From Acidobacteriaceae bacterium (GTDB lineage: Bacteria; Acidobacteriota; Terriglobia; Terriglobales; Acidobacteriaceae), in the NCBI GenBank assembly GCA_030838305.1, contig JAUTWY010000107.1, positions 1-5,819 on the forward strand: a DNA stretch of 5,819 nt, read 5' to 3'. The position numbers and the translations under genes were made by a program. Within the stretch, counting starts at the first letter, position 1; every line of letters begins with the position of its first letter. Shown here in pieces: positions 1-5,819 of the stretch. The notes beneath the pieces are model-generated. The model made no database searches. It saw only the letters and a program-made list of their open reading frames with translations, and was not told the DNA's origin.

Positions 1-1
1 C

Positions 2-85
2 TTGTTCCTTGGGCAATCGCCGGCTTTCTTTAACCTGGTGCACCGGCTGGCTGTCGACGCCGATTCAGTCCGGCGCGGCTTTTAA
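2..85 (+). CDS. Possible C-terminal end of an upstream gene (partial)
   Basis: This frame is open from the window edge for 27 codons and ends at TAA 83-85. The tail includes the run PAFFNLVHRLAVD and ends in SVRRGF. About 70% of its codons end in G or C, and a terminator-like hairpin follows 27 bases after the stop, which is what the end of a real gene would look like. I do not recognise the family. Another frame ends earlier, at TAA 31-33, and could instead be the real one. The fragment is too short to decide, so this is a tentative call. Confidence 0.3.
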   Translation: MFLGQSPAFFNLVHRLAVDADSVRRGF

Positions 86-112
86 CTGTTGGAAGCTCTC
101 CCCTTGCTGTAG

Positions 113-154
113 GCAGGCGCTGCATCAGATTGCCGGTGCGGCGCCTGCATTTTC
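113..154 (+). terminator. Hairpin followed by a short T run, candidate intrinsic terminator
   Basis: GCAGGCGC (113-120) and GCGCCTGC (141-148) form a perfect 8-bp GC-rich stem with a 20-base loop, followed by ATTTTC. The long loop and the run of only four T make it a moderate candidate. It lies between the possible end of an upstream gene and tatA, so it would end upstream transcription and leave tatA to its own promoter. I could not pick out a convincing promoter in the 47 bases between the hairpin and the tatA ribosome site. Confidence 0.4.
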
Positions 155-201
155 AATGACACGACTGTGAGCTTGTCTTATTCGATATTTAAGGAGGCTG
201 C

Positions 202-405
202 ATGTTGGAAGGACTGTTTCAACCGACGCATCTACTGATGATTTTTGGAATTGCACTGCTCGTGTTCGGACCCAAAAAACTTCCGGAGCTAGGTAAGGGA
301 ATCGGAGAAGGCATTCGCGGCTTCAAGTCAGCCATGAAAGCCGAGGAGGAAAAGCTGGTCAGCATAACGACCACCACCAACGACCACAGTGCAACTAAGG
401 AGTGA
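202..405 (+). CDS. tatA: Sec-independent protein translocase subunit TatA
   Basis: TatA is the small membrane protein that oligomerises with TatBC to let folded proteins with twin-arginine signal peptides cross the inner membrane. The 67-residue product has the full family layout: a short N-terminus, one hydrophobic segment (about residues 9-22), the hinge FGPKKLPELGKG (22-33), an amphipathic helix ending in GFKSAMK (40-46), and a charged, polar tail. F22-G23 and F41 line up with the conserved Phe-Gly hinge and helix Phe of Escherichia coli TatA. ATG 202 is preceded at the usual distance by AAGGAGG (191-197), so the start is secure. The tail is short (about 20 residues), which is normal for TatA of this type. 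A second Tat-like reading frame begins 3 bases after the stop, so the two were probably co-translated. No tatC is present in the window. TatA and TatE cannot be told apart from sequence alone. Confidence 0.93.
   Translation: MLEGLFQPTHLLMIFGIALLVFGPKKLPELGKGIGEGIRGFKSAMKAEEEKLVSITTTTNDHSATKE
397..402 (+). promoter_or_regulatory. Ribosome binding site for the tatB-like GTG start
   Basis: AAGGAG lies inside the last codons of tatA and ends 6 bases before GTG 409. It fixes GTG as the start of the following Tat-like frame and suggests translation coupled to tatA. Its good condition contrasts with the broken coding sequence behind it. Confidence 0.65.
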
Positions 406-408
406 ATC

Positions 409-578
409 GTGGGTTTGGGCACAGAAGTCCCGTTCATTCTTGTGCTCGGGCTCCTGGTATTGGGTCCAAAGCAGCCGCAAGCCGCGACTTCAAGGCTCCA
501 CTTGCAACCTGAATTCACGGCTCTGCATCATCAAAGGATAACGTCGATGTCTCTGATGGATTGGCTGAAGACCTGTAG
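409..578 (+). pseudogene. Decayed TatA/TatB-family gene
   Basis: The first 21 codons from GTG 409 read as a Tat subunit N-terminus: MGLGTE, a hydrophobic stretch (FILVLGLLVLG), and the GPK hinge at residues 19-21. After that the frame gives a proline-, histidine- and serine-rich run with no amphipathic helix, closing at 639 (76 residues). A neighbouring frame instead holds Tat-like helix remains, SRDFKAPLAT (480-509), then a stop at TGA 510-512, then an acidic stretch (KDNVDVSDGLAEDL) to TAG 576-578. In the intact TatA upstream there are 18 residues from the G of GPK to the F of the FK pair. Here, reading across frames, there are about 9, so roughly 9 codons plus a frame-changing number of bases look lost, along with an added nonsense codon. 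The Pro at residue 8, just before the hydrophobic core, is also unusual. The gene was probably tatB or a second tatA. A functional 76-residue protein cannot be excluded but seems less likely. Confidence 0.6.
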
Positions 579-581
579 ACC

Positions 582-605
582 ATCCTCGCATTCTCGATCG
601 AGGAT
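582..605. repeat. Inverted repeat between the Tat remnant and the regulator gene
   Basis: ATCCTCG (582-588) and CGAGGAT (599-605) form a 7-bp inverted repeat with a 10-base spacer. The perfect palindrome CTCGATCGAG (593-602) overlaps the right arm. No T run follows, so it is not a standard intrinsic terminator. It could be a weak RNA hairpin or an operator for the downstream regulator gene, 86 bases away, or chance. The rest of the 579-690 gap shows nothing I can name. Confidence 0.3.
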
Positions 606-678
606 CGAACCGCAGTGCCAGCAGACAATTGCCGACTGACCGTGATTTCTCGGGGCGAAGAAATCCGAACAATGAGAT

Positions 679-684
679 GGAGAG
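679..684 (+). promoter_or_regulatory. Ribosome binding site for the LytTR regulator
   Basis: GGAGAG ends 6 bases before GTG 691. An in-frame stop lies at 673-675, so the gene cannot start upstream of this point. The site favours GTG 691 over the internal ATG at 724, which has only a weak GAGACCGGG-like stretch before it. Confidence 0.55.
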
Positions 685-690
685 CATCTT

Positions 691-1503
691 GTGAGAGGAT
701 TTTTCGACATACCTGAGACCGGGATGGGAGCATTCGCTCCTCCGCTGCCAATCCGAGTGTTGATATCAGAACCGGACGCTGTGAGTCGCAGGTTTGCGTG
801 CGCACTGCTAGAGCGTGAATCCGGCATCACCGTGACTTGTGTCGACGACTCCAGACTGGTGTCCTCAATTCAAGAGAGCGCACCAGATCTAGTAATCGTG
901 GACGTACATGCACGGGCCATCAGACGCACGTCGAGTTGGGCGGCCCTGGGGATCGAGCCCGCGCCGGCAACCATCGTTACTGCATACGATGCCTCGGCGG
1001 TTTCGCCTTTCGCTTCTACGGCAATCGACTTTCTTGTAAAGCCATTTGACGCGGAGCGCTTTGAAGCCTCCATGGATCTCGCCAAGTCAGCAATCGCTCG
1101 CGAGCGAGCGGGAGGCGAATCAGGTCAGATTGTGGATGGGAAGCAAGCAGACCCCGCCCGAATCAGCTGGCTGGAGAGGCTGGTCGTCGAATCAGATCAT
1201 AGAATGTTCCTGGTCCGAGCGGAAGACATCGATTGGATACAATCTTCCGGCGATTACGTACGCCTTCACGTGGGGACCGCTTGTCATTTTCTGCGGCAGA
1301 CGATGAAGGAATTGCAAGCGAAGCTTGACCCGAAAAGGTTCCTGCGCGTGCATCGAAGTGCGATGGTAAATCTTGATCGGGTCAAGGAATTTTATTTGCC
1401 TCCAACTGGAAATATGTTCGTGACACTGAATACCGGCGTTTCTCTCCCTCTTCGCAGACACACCCGATTCTCGTTGCGAAGACTCCTGAAAAACATATCT
1501 TAA
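691..1503 (+). CDS. LytTR-family response regulator (receiver plus LytTR DNA-binding domain)
   Basis: This is a cytoplasmic transcription factor of two-component type. The receiver domain spans about residues 20-138: beta-1 IRVLIS (21-26), the phosphoacceptor D71 in LVIVDVH, T97 in IVTAYD, and K117 in the FLVKPFD motif. The usual adjacent acidic pair after beta-1 appears here as E27-P28-D29, so one metal-binding acid is replaced by proline. A linker (about 139-160) leads to a LytTR domain (about 162-266) with typical features: the IDWIQSSGDYVRLH run (180-193), RQTMKELQAKLDP (202-214), and FLRVHRSAMVNLDRV (217-231), ending in SLPLRRHTRFSLRRLL. LytTR domains bind DNA through a beta-rich fold and usually control secretion, surface or virulence genes. 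The length, 270 residues, is normal for this class. An 11-residue stretch precedes ATG 724, the alternative start. No sensor kinase is adjacent; in many relatives a LytS-type kinase is encoded next door. The downstream receptor gene is the nearest possible target, by position only. Confidence 0.88.
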   Translation: MRGFFDIPETGMGAFAPPLPIRVLISEPDAVSRRFACALLERESGITVTCVDDSRLVSSIQESAPDLVIVDVHARAIRRTSSWAALGIEPAPATIVTAYDASAVSPFASTAIDFLVKPFDAERFEASMDLAKSAIARERAGGESGQIVDGKQADPARISWLERLVVESDHRMFLVRAEDIDWIQSSGDYVRLHVGTACHFLRQTMKELQAKLDPKRFLRVHRSAMVNLDRVKEFYLPPTGNMFVTLNTGVSLPLRRHTRFSLRRLLKNIS

Positions 1504-1778
1504 ACTCGAACCCATGTTCGTACTCTCGCTGCGGGGCGCACTGCTCCGTGAGCCTTCTGGTTGTGGCTTTGCATTCTCTCCAACTCCTACCGAAGCTATC
1601 CCGTGATTCATATTCTTGAATGCTTTTCTTCCAAACTCCGTAGCGCTTGATTTTTAACCTCGCTTACTTCGGACTCATCTCCCGCGTAGCCCGGTTCGTC
1701 GTGCCCCTGGTTGGATTTCCAAGTGCTCTAAGGGACTGGTTGTCCCACATTCGCTAATTTCAATTTGGAGAATATGCA
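1504..1778. other. Intergenic region with short repeats upstream of the receptor gene
   Basis: I see no gene in these 275 bases. CGGGGC (1532-1537) and GCTCCG (1543-1548) can form a short stem with one G-U pair and no T run after it, a weak end signal for the regulator gene. GGGAC (1732-1736) and GTCCC (1742-1746) form a 5-bp hyphenated dyad 33 bases before the receptor start. The 7-mer CTGGTTG occurs three times (1557, 1707, 1736), and the related CCGGTTCG lies at 1691. No convincing -35/-10 pair was found. The receptor's ribosome site, TTGGAG, lies at 1765-1770. Confidence 0.5.
1692..1700 (+). promoter_or_regulatory. Candidate LytTR (AlgR-like) binding half-site
   Basis: CGGTTCGTC differs at one position from CCGTTCGTC, the site bound by AlgR, a LytTR regulator of Pseudomonas. 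It lies about 79 bases before the receptor start. A 9-base near match is weak evidence on its own; the neighbouring LytTR gene is what makes it worth recording. Confidence 0.2.
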
Positions 1779-1805
1779 ATGTTCGCTCGAGCAGTAACAG
1801 TTCGG
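1778..1805 (+). promoter_or_regulatory. Candidate LytTR direct repeat overlapping the receptor start codon
   Basis: ACAGTTCGG (1797-1805) fits the published general LytTR pattern [TA][AC][CA]GTTN[AG][TG] at every position. AATGTTCGC (1778-1786) fits at 7 of 9. The two GTTCG cores are 19 bases apart, a little less than the usual spacing of about 21-23. The site overlaps the start codon and first codons, so binding would more likely repress than activate. The pattern is loose and may match by chance. Confidence 0.18.
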
Positions 1806-4800
1806 ATTCATACCCGCCATCAGCAGAGATGGTCGTCCATTTCTTCATGGGTGCTGACGTTGTTGGTTTTCATCTTTATGGCAATGGCGGTCTCGGTCCT
1901 TTGGGCGCAAACCTCAACCACCGGCGAGATTGTTGGTGTCGTTACAGACCCCGCAGGTGCAGCGCTGTCCGGCGTGACAGTTAAGTTGACAAATCTTGAC
2001 AGTGGAAGCTCCACCACAACCACGACCAATTCGCAGGGCTCATACAATTTTCCTTTTCTGCAACCGGGAAACTATTCAATCTCGGCAAATGCCGCTGGAT
2101 TTCAAGAGATCGCCAGGAAAGTGACGGTCGCGCTCGGATCCAACGTTACCGCAAACTTGCAACTTTCCATCTCATCGCAACATGAAACAATTGAGGTAAC
2201 AGACGAACTGACGGGCGTTCAGACTCAGGACGCCAATCTTGAAACTAACTTTAATGCCCAGCAAATTTCTGTCTTGCCAAATCCTGGGAATGATCTGAGC
2301 GCCGTCGCGCTGACTGCGCCGGGTGTGGTGATGAATACCACCGGGGGTTCCGTGTTTGGCGGCGGTAATTATGAATTCTTTGGCTTGCCGTCCAACTCCA
2401 ACGTCTTCACCTACGATGGCGCTAATGACAATGATCCCTACTTTAATATCAATAACAGTGGAGCGACCAACCTAACCCTCGGCCTGAACGATGTTCAGGA
2501 AACCAGCGTCGTGACCAACGGCTACAGTGGACAGTTTGGCGGTCTGGCGGGAGCGAATATCAACTATATCTCGAAGTCCGGCACGAATTCCTTTCACGGA
2601 AATGCCGAATACTGGTGGAACGGGCGAGCTCTGAATTCCAATAACTATTTCCGGAATCAGGCAAACGCCGTTGCTGGAAGCCAGGTAGATCCGCGCCCGT
2701 TCGTAAATGCCAATCAGTATGCAACGTCGTTTGGCGGGCCAATCCGGAAAAATAAATCTTTCTTCTTTGTCGACTATGAAGGCATTCGCCTGGTGATTCC
2801 GTCGTTATTTTCGGTCAACCTGCCGACTCAGCAGTTCGAAAATGCAGTAATCGCCAATTTAAACAATGTCAGCCCAGCTTCGGTGCCCTTTTACAACCAA
2901 CTTTTCGGCATCTGGAACGCAACTCCCGGCGCGGCAGGTGCTCAGAACACGCTCTCGGGCGGAGGTTGTTCGAACGTCACCAGCCTGGCGGGGATTGCAT
3001 TCGGAGCAGCCAATCCCTGTGCCAACGTGCTGCAAGGCGGCACTTCTCAGGCCACCAATGACTACTTGATTGTCGGCCGTTATGACCAGAACATCGGCAA
3101 CAATGACAAACTGTTCGTTCGAGTGCAACACGAAAGCGGTATCCAGGCTACTTACACCGATCCTCTAACCCCCGCCTTCAATGCTCACAGCACTCAGCCG
3201 GAATGGCAGAGCCAGTTGAGCGAGACCCATACATTCGGCAGCAACAAGGTAAACAACTTCATCGCCTCACTGCAGTGGTATAGCGCGCTCTTTACGATGG
3301 TGAACCAGGCCGCAGAATTTCAGACTCTTCCTCAGACCGTCTTCCTAGGGGACGGTTCACTGTTCCCCCTGAATAATGATGGAACCGCTTTTCCGCAGGG
3401 GCGGTCAGTGACCCAGTACGGAATCGTGGACGACTTCAGTTGGAGTCGCGGAAGGCACGGATTTCGGTTTGGCATCAACTTCCGCCGCGACGATGTGAGC
3501 GACCATAATTTCACCGGAGTGATTCCTTTTGCCGAGGAAGTCTCCCTGAACGACTTCGCGTTCGGAGGTGTGGCGCCTTCCAACACGAGCGTGGGGAACC
3601 TAGTGGCTCAGAACTTTCCGCTGAATACAAATGTACCGATAGCGCTCTATCAACTCGGATGGTATGCGTCAGACGAAGTCAAGGTTACTCCCAACCTGAA
3701 GCTTACGCTGAGTATGCGGTTTGACCACTTGTCGAATCCGGTCTGCCAGGCCAATTGCTTTCAAAGCCTCTCAGCGCAGTTTCAGAACCTGGACCCCACG
3801 GCTCCCGTGAATCAGGCTTTGAGCACGGGTTTGCATACCGCATTTCCTTCGGTAACGTCCATCGTGTATGAGCCGAAAGTCGGCTTCGCATGGTCGCCGT
3901 TCGGCGCCAGGAACACGGTCGTCCGCGGCGGGTTCGGTATCTTCAGCGACGCCATTCCCACGGGTGCGATTGACGACATTCTGACCAATGCTCCGAATGA
4001 TCCGTCGTTCGTACTCTTTAATGGCGCGCTCTCACCCGCGGCGCCAGGAAACCTGAATGGGCAAGCGACGGCGGCCAATGCTGCCTTCCGCGCGAATTTT
4101 GCCAACGGCGGTACGGTTCCCGCCTTCAACTTCTTTAACCCCGGCAAAGTACAGATTCCGCGTTATGACGAGTGGGATGTGGAAATCCAACAGGCTCTGG
4201 GCTGGCACACCACGGTGAGCGCAAAGTATGTGGGCAACCATGGTGAACACGAAGAAATCACAAATCCAGCCTTAAACGCTTTTAGTCCCACGGGCGCTCC
4301 CTTCGGAGGTCTCCCAATTAACCAGCCAGACGCGCGATTCGGAGTGGTTGCCCAGACACAGAACGTTGGGAACTCAAACTACAATGGTGTCACCCTGACG
4401 GCCGCGCACAATTTTACTGGAGGCTTTCAGTTCCAGGCATCCTACACCTACAGTCATGCTCTGGATGAAATCTCTAATAGCTCCTTGAACCCCTTCGGCT
4501 TGAACGCCAACGGCAACGTTGATGTGGTCACGCCCTTAAATCCATTCAATATCCGGCAGCTTAACTACGGCAGTGCTGACTACGACGTCCGGCAGTCGTT
4601 TGTCATGAACTACGTTTGGAGTAACGCATTCCGTCATCTAACATCCCGCGGTCCGGACGCGCTCGTGAAGGGGTGGACGTTCTCCGGTACCATCTTCAAG
4701 CACACGGGCTTCCCGTACTCGATCTGGAGCAGCAACGAGACAGCTAATCTGCAAGGGAGCTTGTTCGGCAGTTCAAGTCCCGCCACTACCACAGCAGTGC

Positions 4801-5210
4801 TCGCAAACGTCGCGGGTTCTCCTAATATTAACTGCGGTGGTTCCGCGGCACAGTTGGTGAATGGGTTGCCCAATCCGTGCTACAACGCCGCCAATTTCAC
4901 TGACCCAACCAATAATTTCGCCACACAGCGGCGGAATCAGTTTCGTGGCCCAGGTTACTTCGACACCGACTTCGACGTGGAGAAGGCTTTTGGGATACCG
5001 AAGTGGGAGAGCGCTCAGTTCTCCGTAGGCGCAAGGTTCTTTAATCTCTTCAATCATCCGAACTTTGCATTCCCGAACACCAACGTGGACAGCGGCGGGT
5101 TCGGACAAATCACCCAGACGGTCAGTCAGCCGACGACGATTTATGGCTCCGGTCTGGGTGCGGACGCGTCACCGCGGGTAATCGAACTGCAAGCAAAGTT
5201 CGTCTTCTAA
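1779..5210 (+). CDS. TonB-dependent-receptor-like outer membrane protein with carboxypeptidase-regulatory-like N-terminal domain (Oar-like)
   Basis: This 1143-residue product is an outer-membrane beta-barrel of the Oar/TonB-dependent type abundant in Acidobacteriota. The N-terminus has a long basic region (1-17), a hydrophobic segment (24-41), and a likely signal peptidase site after LWA (41-43). Residues 47-133 form a carboxypeptidase-regulatory-like (transthyretin-like) domain: GEIVGVVTDPAGAALSGVTV, SQGSYNFPFLQPGNYSI, then AAGFQ. A plug-like region follows (about 140-270), with DGANDNDPYF, the VQETSVVTNGYSGQFGG run, and the INYISKSGTNSFHGNAEYW boundary. The remainder (about 275-1143) is barrel, rich in aromatic and Asn/Gly residues, with the late motifs DVRQSFVMNYVW and FFNLFNHPNFAFP, and it ends in LQAKFVF, a terminal Phe typical of barrel assembly signals. 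The length fits full-length relatives, and I see no frame break. ATG 1779 follows GGAG (1767-1770) at 8 bases; another ATG at 1774 is out of frame. The substrate is unknown. Homologues are often linked to polysaccharide or large-molecule uptake, but no TonB, SusD or hydrolase gene is nearby to support this, and I could not identify a TonB box. A LytTR regulator lies upstream. Confidence 0.9.
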   Translation: MFARAVTVRIHTRHQQRWSSISSWVLTLLVFIFMAMAVSVLWAQTSTTGEIVGVVTDPAGAALSGVTVKLTNLDSGSSTTTTTNSQGSYNFPFLQPGNYSISANAAGFQEIARKVTVALGSNVTANLQLSISSQHETIEVTDELTGVQTQDANLETNFNAQQISVLPNPGNDLSAVALTAPGVVMNTTGGSVFGGGNYEFFGLPSNSNVFTYDGANDNDPYFNINNSGATNLTLGLNDVQETSVVTNGYSGQFGGLAGANINYISKSGTNSFHGNAEYWWNGRALNSNNYFRNQANAVAGSQVDPRPFVNANQYATSFGGPIRKNKSFFFVDYEGIRLVIPSLFSVNLPTQQFENAVIANLNNVSPASVPFYNQLFGIWNATPGAAGAQNTLSGGGCSNVTSLAGIAFGAANPCANVLQGGTSQATNDYLIVGRYDQNIGNNDKLFVRVQHESGIQATYTDPLTPAFNAHSTQPEWQSQLSETHTFGSNKVNNFIASLQWYSALFTMVNQAAEFQTLPQTVFLGDGSLFPLNNDGTAFPQGRSVTQYGIVDDFSWSRGRHGFRFGINFRRDDVSDHNFTGVIPFAEEVSLNDFAFGGVAPSNTSVGNLVAQNFPLNTNVPIALYQLGWYASDEVKVTPNLKLTLSMRFDHLSNPVCQANCFQSLSAQFQNLDPTAPVNQALSTGLHTAFPSVTSIVYEPKVGFAWSPFGARNTVVRGGFGIFSDAIPTGAIDDILTNAPNDPSFVLFNGALSPAAPGNLNGQATAANAAFRANFANGGTVPAFNFFNPGKVQIPRYDEWDVEIQQALGWHTTVSAKYVGNHGEHEEITNPALNAFSPTGAPFGGLPINQPDARFGVVAQTQNVGNSNYNGVTLTAAHNFTGGFQFQASYTYSHALDEISNSSLNPFGLNANGNVDVVTPLNPFNIRQLNYGSADYDVRQSFVMNYVWSNAFRHLTSRGPDALVKGWTFSGTIFKHTGFPYSIWSSNETANLQGSLFGSSSPATTTAVLANVAGSPNINCGGSAAQLVNGLPNPCYNAANFTDPTNNFATQRRNQFRGPGYFDTDFDVEKAFGIPKWESAQFSVGARFFNLFNHPNFAFPNTNVDSGGFGQITQTVSQPTTIYGSGLGADASPRVIELQAKFVF

Positions 5211-5226
5211 TCCGCACGCTATGGGT

Positions 5227-5254
5227 GGAGGCGGTCTTACAAGGGGCCGCCTCC
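5227..5254. terminator. Strong hairpin 16 bases after the receptor gene, candidate terminator
   Basis: GGAGGCGG (5227-5234) and CCGCCTCC (5247-5254) form a perfect 8-bp GC-rich stem with a 12-base loop, starting 16 bases after the receptor stop. The position is right for a transcription end, but there is no T run after it (GGACCCC follows). It may slow polymerase, protect the 3' end of the mRNA, or act on both strands. Confidence 0.5.
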
Positions 5255-5288
5255 GGACCCCATTCGCCTCAGATTCGGAACCAAGTAT

Positions 5289-5312
5289 GCTTGGGCTGGT
5301 GACAGCCCGAGT
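5289..5312. repeat. Second hairpin in the convergent gap
   Basis: CTTGGGCT (5290-5297) and AGCCCGAG (5304-5311) pair over 8 positions with one T-G wobble, and a flanking G-T pair can extend the stem. The loop is GGTGAC. On the minus strand it lies about 110 bases beyond the dehydrogenase stop, so it could serve either convergent transcript. Confidence 0.4.
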
Positions 5313-5345
5313 TGCAATGAAGGTTTCCCGCCTTGGTCGCACTGG

Positions 5346-5376
5346 GTTGGGCGCCGTTGGTAAGCTGTGCGCCAAC
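5346..5376. repeat. Third hairpin in the convergent gap, nearest the dehydrogenase stop
   Basis: GTTGGGCGC (5346-5354) pairs with GCGCCAAC (5369-5376) as an 8-bp stem with a single bulged G at 5351 and a 14-base loop. On the minus strand it begins 43 bases after the dehydrogenase stop codon, a good position for that gene's transcription end, but no T run is present on that strand. Confidence 0.4.
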
Positions 5377-5419
5377 ACATTAAGACACGAGACTGTCTGC
5401 ACTCGGGTAACCGATAACA

Positions 5420-5819
5420 TCAAATGGCGTTCGAGGCGAGAGGGTTTGAAACACCTGCAACCTCTTCCATTCGCCGCAAGACCGCGGAGAAATCCTCCTC
5501 GTTCCCACCATCCAATTCTTCAGAGTTTACATAAAAGGCAGTTTCTGTCGCAGGCATGCGAACTTGCTCTTTTGCCGCCGCGTTGAGAATCAACTGAAAA
5601 TCCTTGTTCATCAGACTCAGTGGAAACTGCGGACTGTAATCGTTGATCGCGATCCTCGCCAACTTACCTACATGGGCGGGAGCGACAACAGCCGTCTTCG
5701 ATAAGACTTCGAGCAGCCGTTTGCGATCAAGGCCAGTTTTTTCCCCAAGAACGACAGCCTCAGCGATCGCCTGCATGCCAAGGCCTAACAGAGTGTTGAC
5801 AACCAACTTCATGGCTGTT
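5420..5819 (-). CDS. 3-hydroxyisobutyrate / 6-phosphogluconate dehydrogenase-family protein, C-terminal part (partial)
   Basis: This is the C-terminal all-helical domain of an NAD(P)-dependent beta-hydroxyacid dehydrogenase; the family oxidises hydroxyacids such as 3-hydroxyisobutyrate or reduces tartronate or succinic semialdehydes. The visible part reads TAMKLVVNTLLG at the window edge, followed by AIAEAVVLGEKTGLD, a helix pair (RKRLLEVLSKT), FPLSLMNKDFQLILNAA, and a tail ending NPLASNAI. In the KLVVN motif the Lys matches the family's catalytic lysine and the Asn four residues on matches its conserved partner. LMNKDFQL corresponds to the conserved substrate-side KD helix. An ATG at 5812 lies inside this conserved core, and the frame is open to the edge, so it is not the true start. 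The N-terminal Rossmann domain with its GxGxxG motif, about 160 residues, must lie beyond the window. The substrate cannot be assigned from this half. The gene converges on the receptor gene and stops at 5420-5422. Confidence 0.88.
   Translation of the reverse strand, partial: TAMKLVVNTLLGLGMQAIAEAVVLGEKTGLDRKRLLEVLSKTAVVAPAHVGKLARIAINDYSPQFPLSLMNKDFQLILNAAAKEQVRMPATETAFYVNSEELDGGNEEDFSAVLRRMEEVAGVSNPLASNAI

Larger units (their letters stand above)
5211..5419. other. Convergent intergenic region with three hairpins
   Basis: This gap separates the stop of the receptor gene (plus strand) from the stop of the dehydrogenase gene (minus strand). I see no credible gene in it. It contains three inverted repeats at 5227-5254, 5289-5312 and 5346-5376. 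No long T or A run follows or precedes them, so any termination would depend on stem stability or on Rho. Confidence 0.6.

Noticed and set aside
361..393. Thr-rich run in the TatA tail resembling the Thr run in the receptor's N-terminal domain
   Set aside because: Both are short ACC/ACG-rich stretches; similarity is low-complexity coincidence and implies no shared origin.
219..518. 99-codon minus-strand open frame opposite tatA
   Set aside because: It is the mirror of the intact tatA and the Tat remnant, has no ribosome site I can see, and the product resembles no family.
515..830. Overlapping minus-strand open frames across the Tat remnant and the start of the regulator gene
   Set aside because: Two frames overlap each other and the well-supported regulator; the products are Ser/Arg-rich with no domain features.
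1192..1611. 139-codon minus-strand open frame opposite the LytTR domain
   Set aside because: Most of it lies antisense to a conserved DNA-binding domain; composition is that of a shadow frame.
1640..1680. TTGATT at 1647 as a -35 box
   Set aside because: At the right spacing (about 1670) there is no TATAAT-like sequence, so no promoter is called.
3812..4147. Minus-strand open frame inside the receptor gene
   Set aside because: It is fully antisense to a continuous conserved barrel gene; the same applies to the frames at 4773-5108 and 3332-3586.
5221..5586. 121-codon plus-strand open frame after the receptor gene
   Set aside because: It begins within the candidate terminator hairpin and runs antisense to the conserved dehydrogenase; the product is Arg-rich and low in recognisable structure.
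1..5819. CRISPR array, tRNA, rRNA or transposon
   Set aside because: I saw no regularly spaced repeats, no tRNA-like cloverleaf, no rRNA sequence, no transposase gene and no terminal inverted repeats with target duplications.

Overview
The window looks like ordinary chromosome from an Acidobacteriota bacterium (Terriglobia-like). The main reason is the 1143-residue outer-membrane protein filling its centre, which has the carboxypeptidase-regulatory-like domain, plug and large barrel architecture that this phylum carries in many copies. A small tatA followed by a second Tat-type start, and a LytTR response regulator, fit the same assignment. This is inferred from gene style, not from a database search.

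Layout: (1) Bases 1-201 hold what may be the last codons of an upstream plus-strand gene and a hairpin followed by TTTT. (2) An intact tatA lies at 202-405. It is followed after 3 bases by a tatB-like gene that starts well (good ribosome site, GTG, hydrophobic segment, GPK hinge) but breaks down after about 21 codons; I read it as a pseudogene. (3) A response regulator with a receiver domain and a LytTR DNA-binding domain lies at 691-1503, with no histidine kinase nearby. (4) A 275-base gap (1504-1778) has a few short repeats and no gene. (5) The TonB-dependent-receptor-like gene runs from 1779 to 5210. (6) A convergent gap (5211-5419) contains three stable hairpins. (7) The minus strand at 5420-5819 carries the C-terminal half of a 3-hydroxyisobutyrate/6-phosphogluconate dehydrogenase-family enzyme cut by the window edge.

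How they may work together: TatA belongs to the folded-protein export pathway. The LytTR regulator is the only transcription factor present and lies upstream of the receptor gene in the same orientation, so regulation of the receptor is possible but rests on proximity and weak motif matches. The dehydrogenase is transcribed toward the receptor and is probably unrelated.

I found no CRISPR array, tRNA, rRNA, insertion sequence or clearly new system. The most useful oddities are the decayed tatB-like gene, the altered acidic pocket of the response regulator, the candidate LytTR sites, the three local cysteine pairs in the receptor, and the hairpin cluster between the convergent genes.
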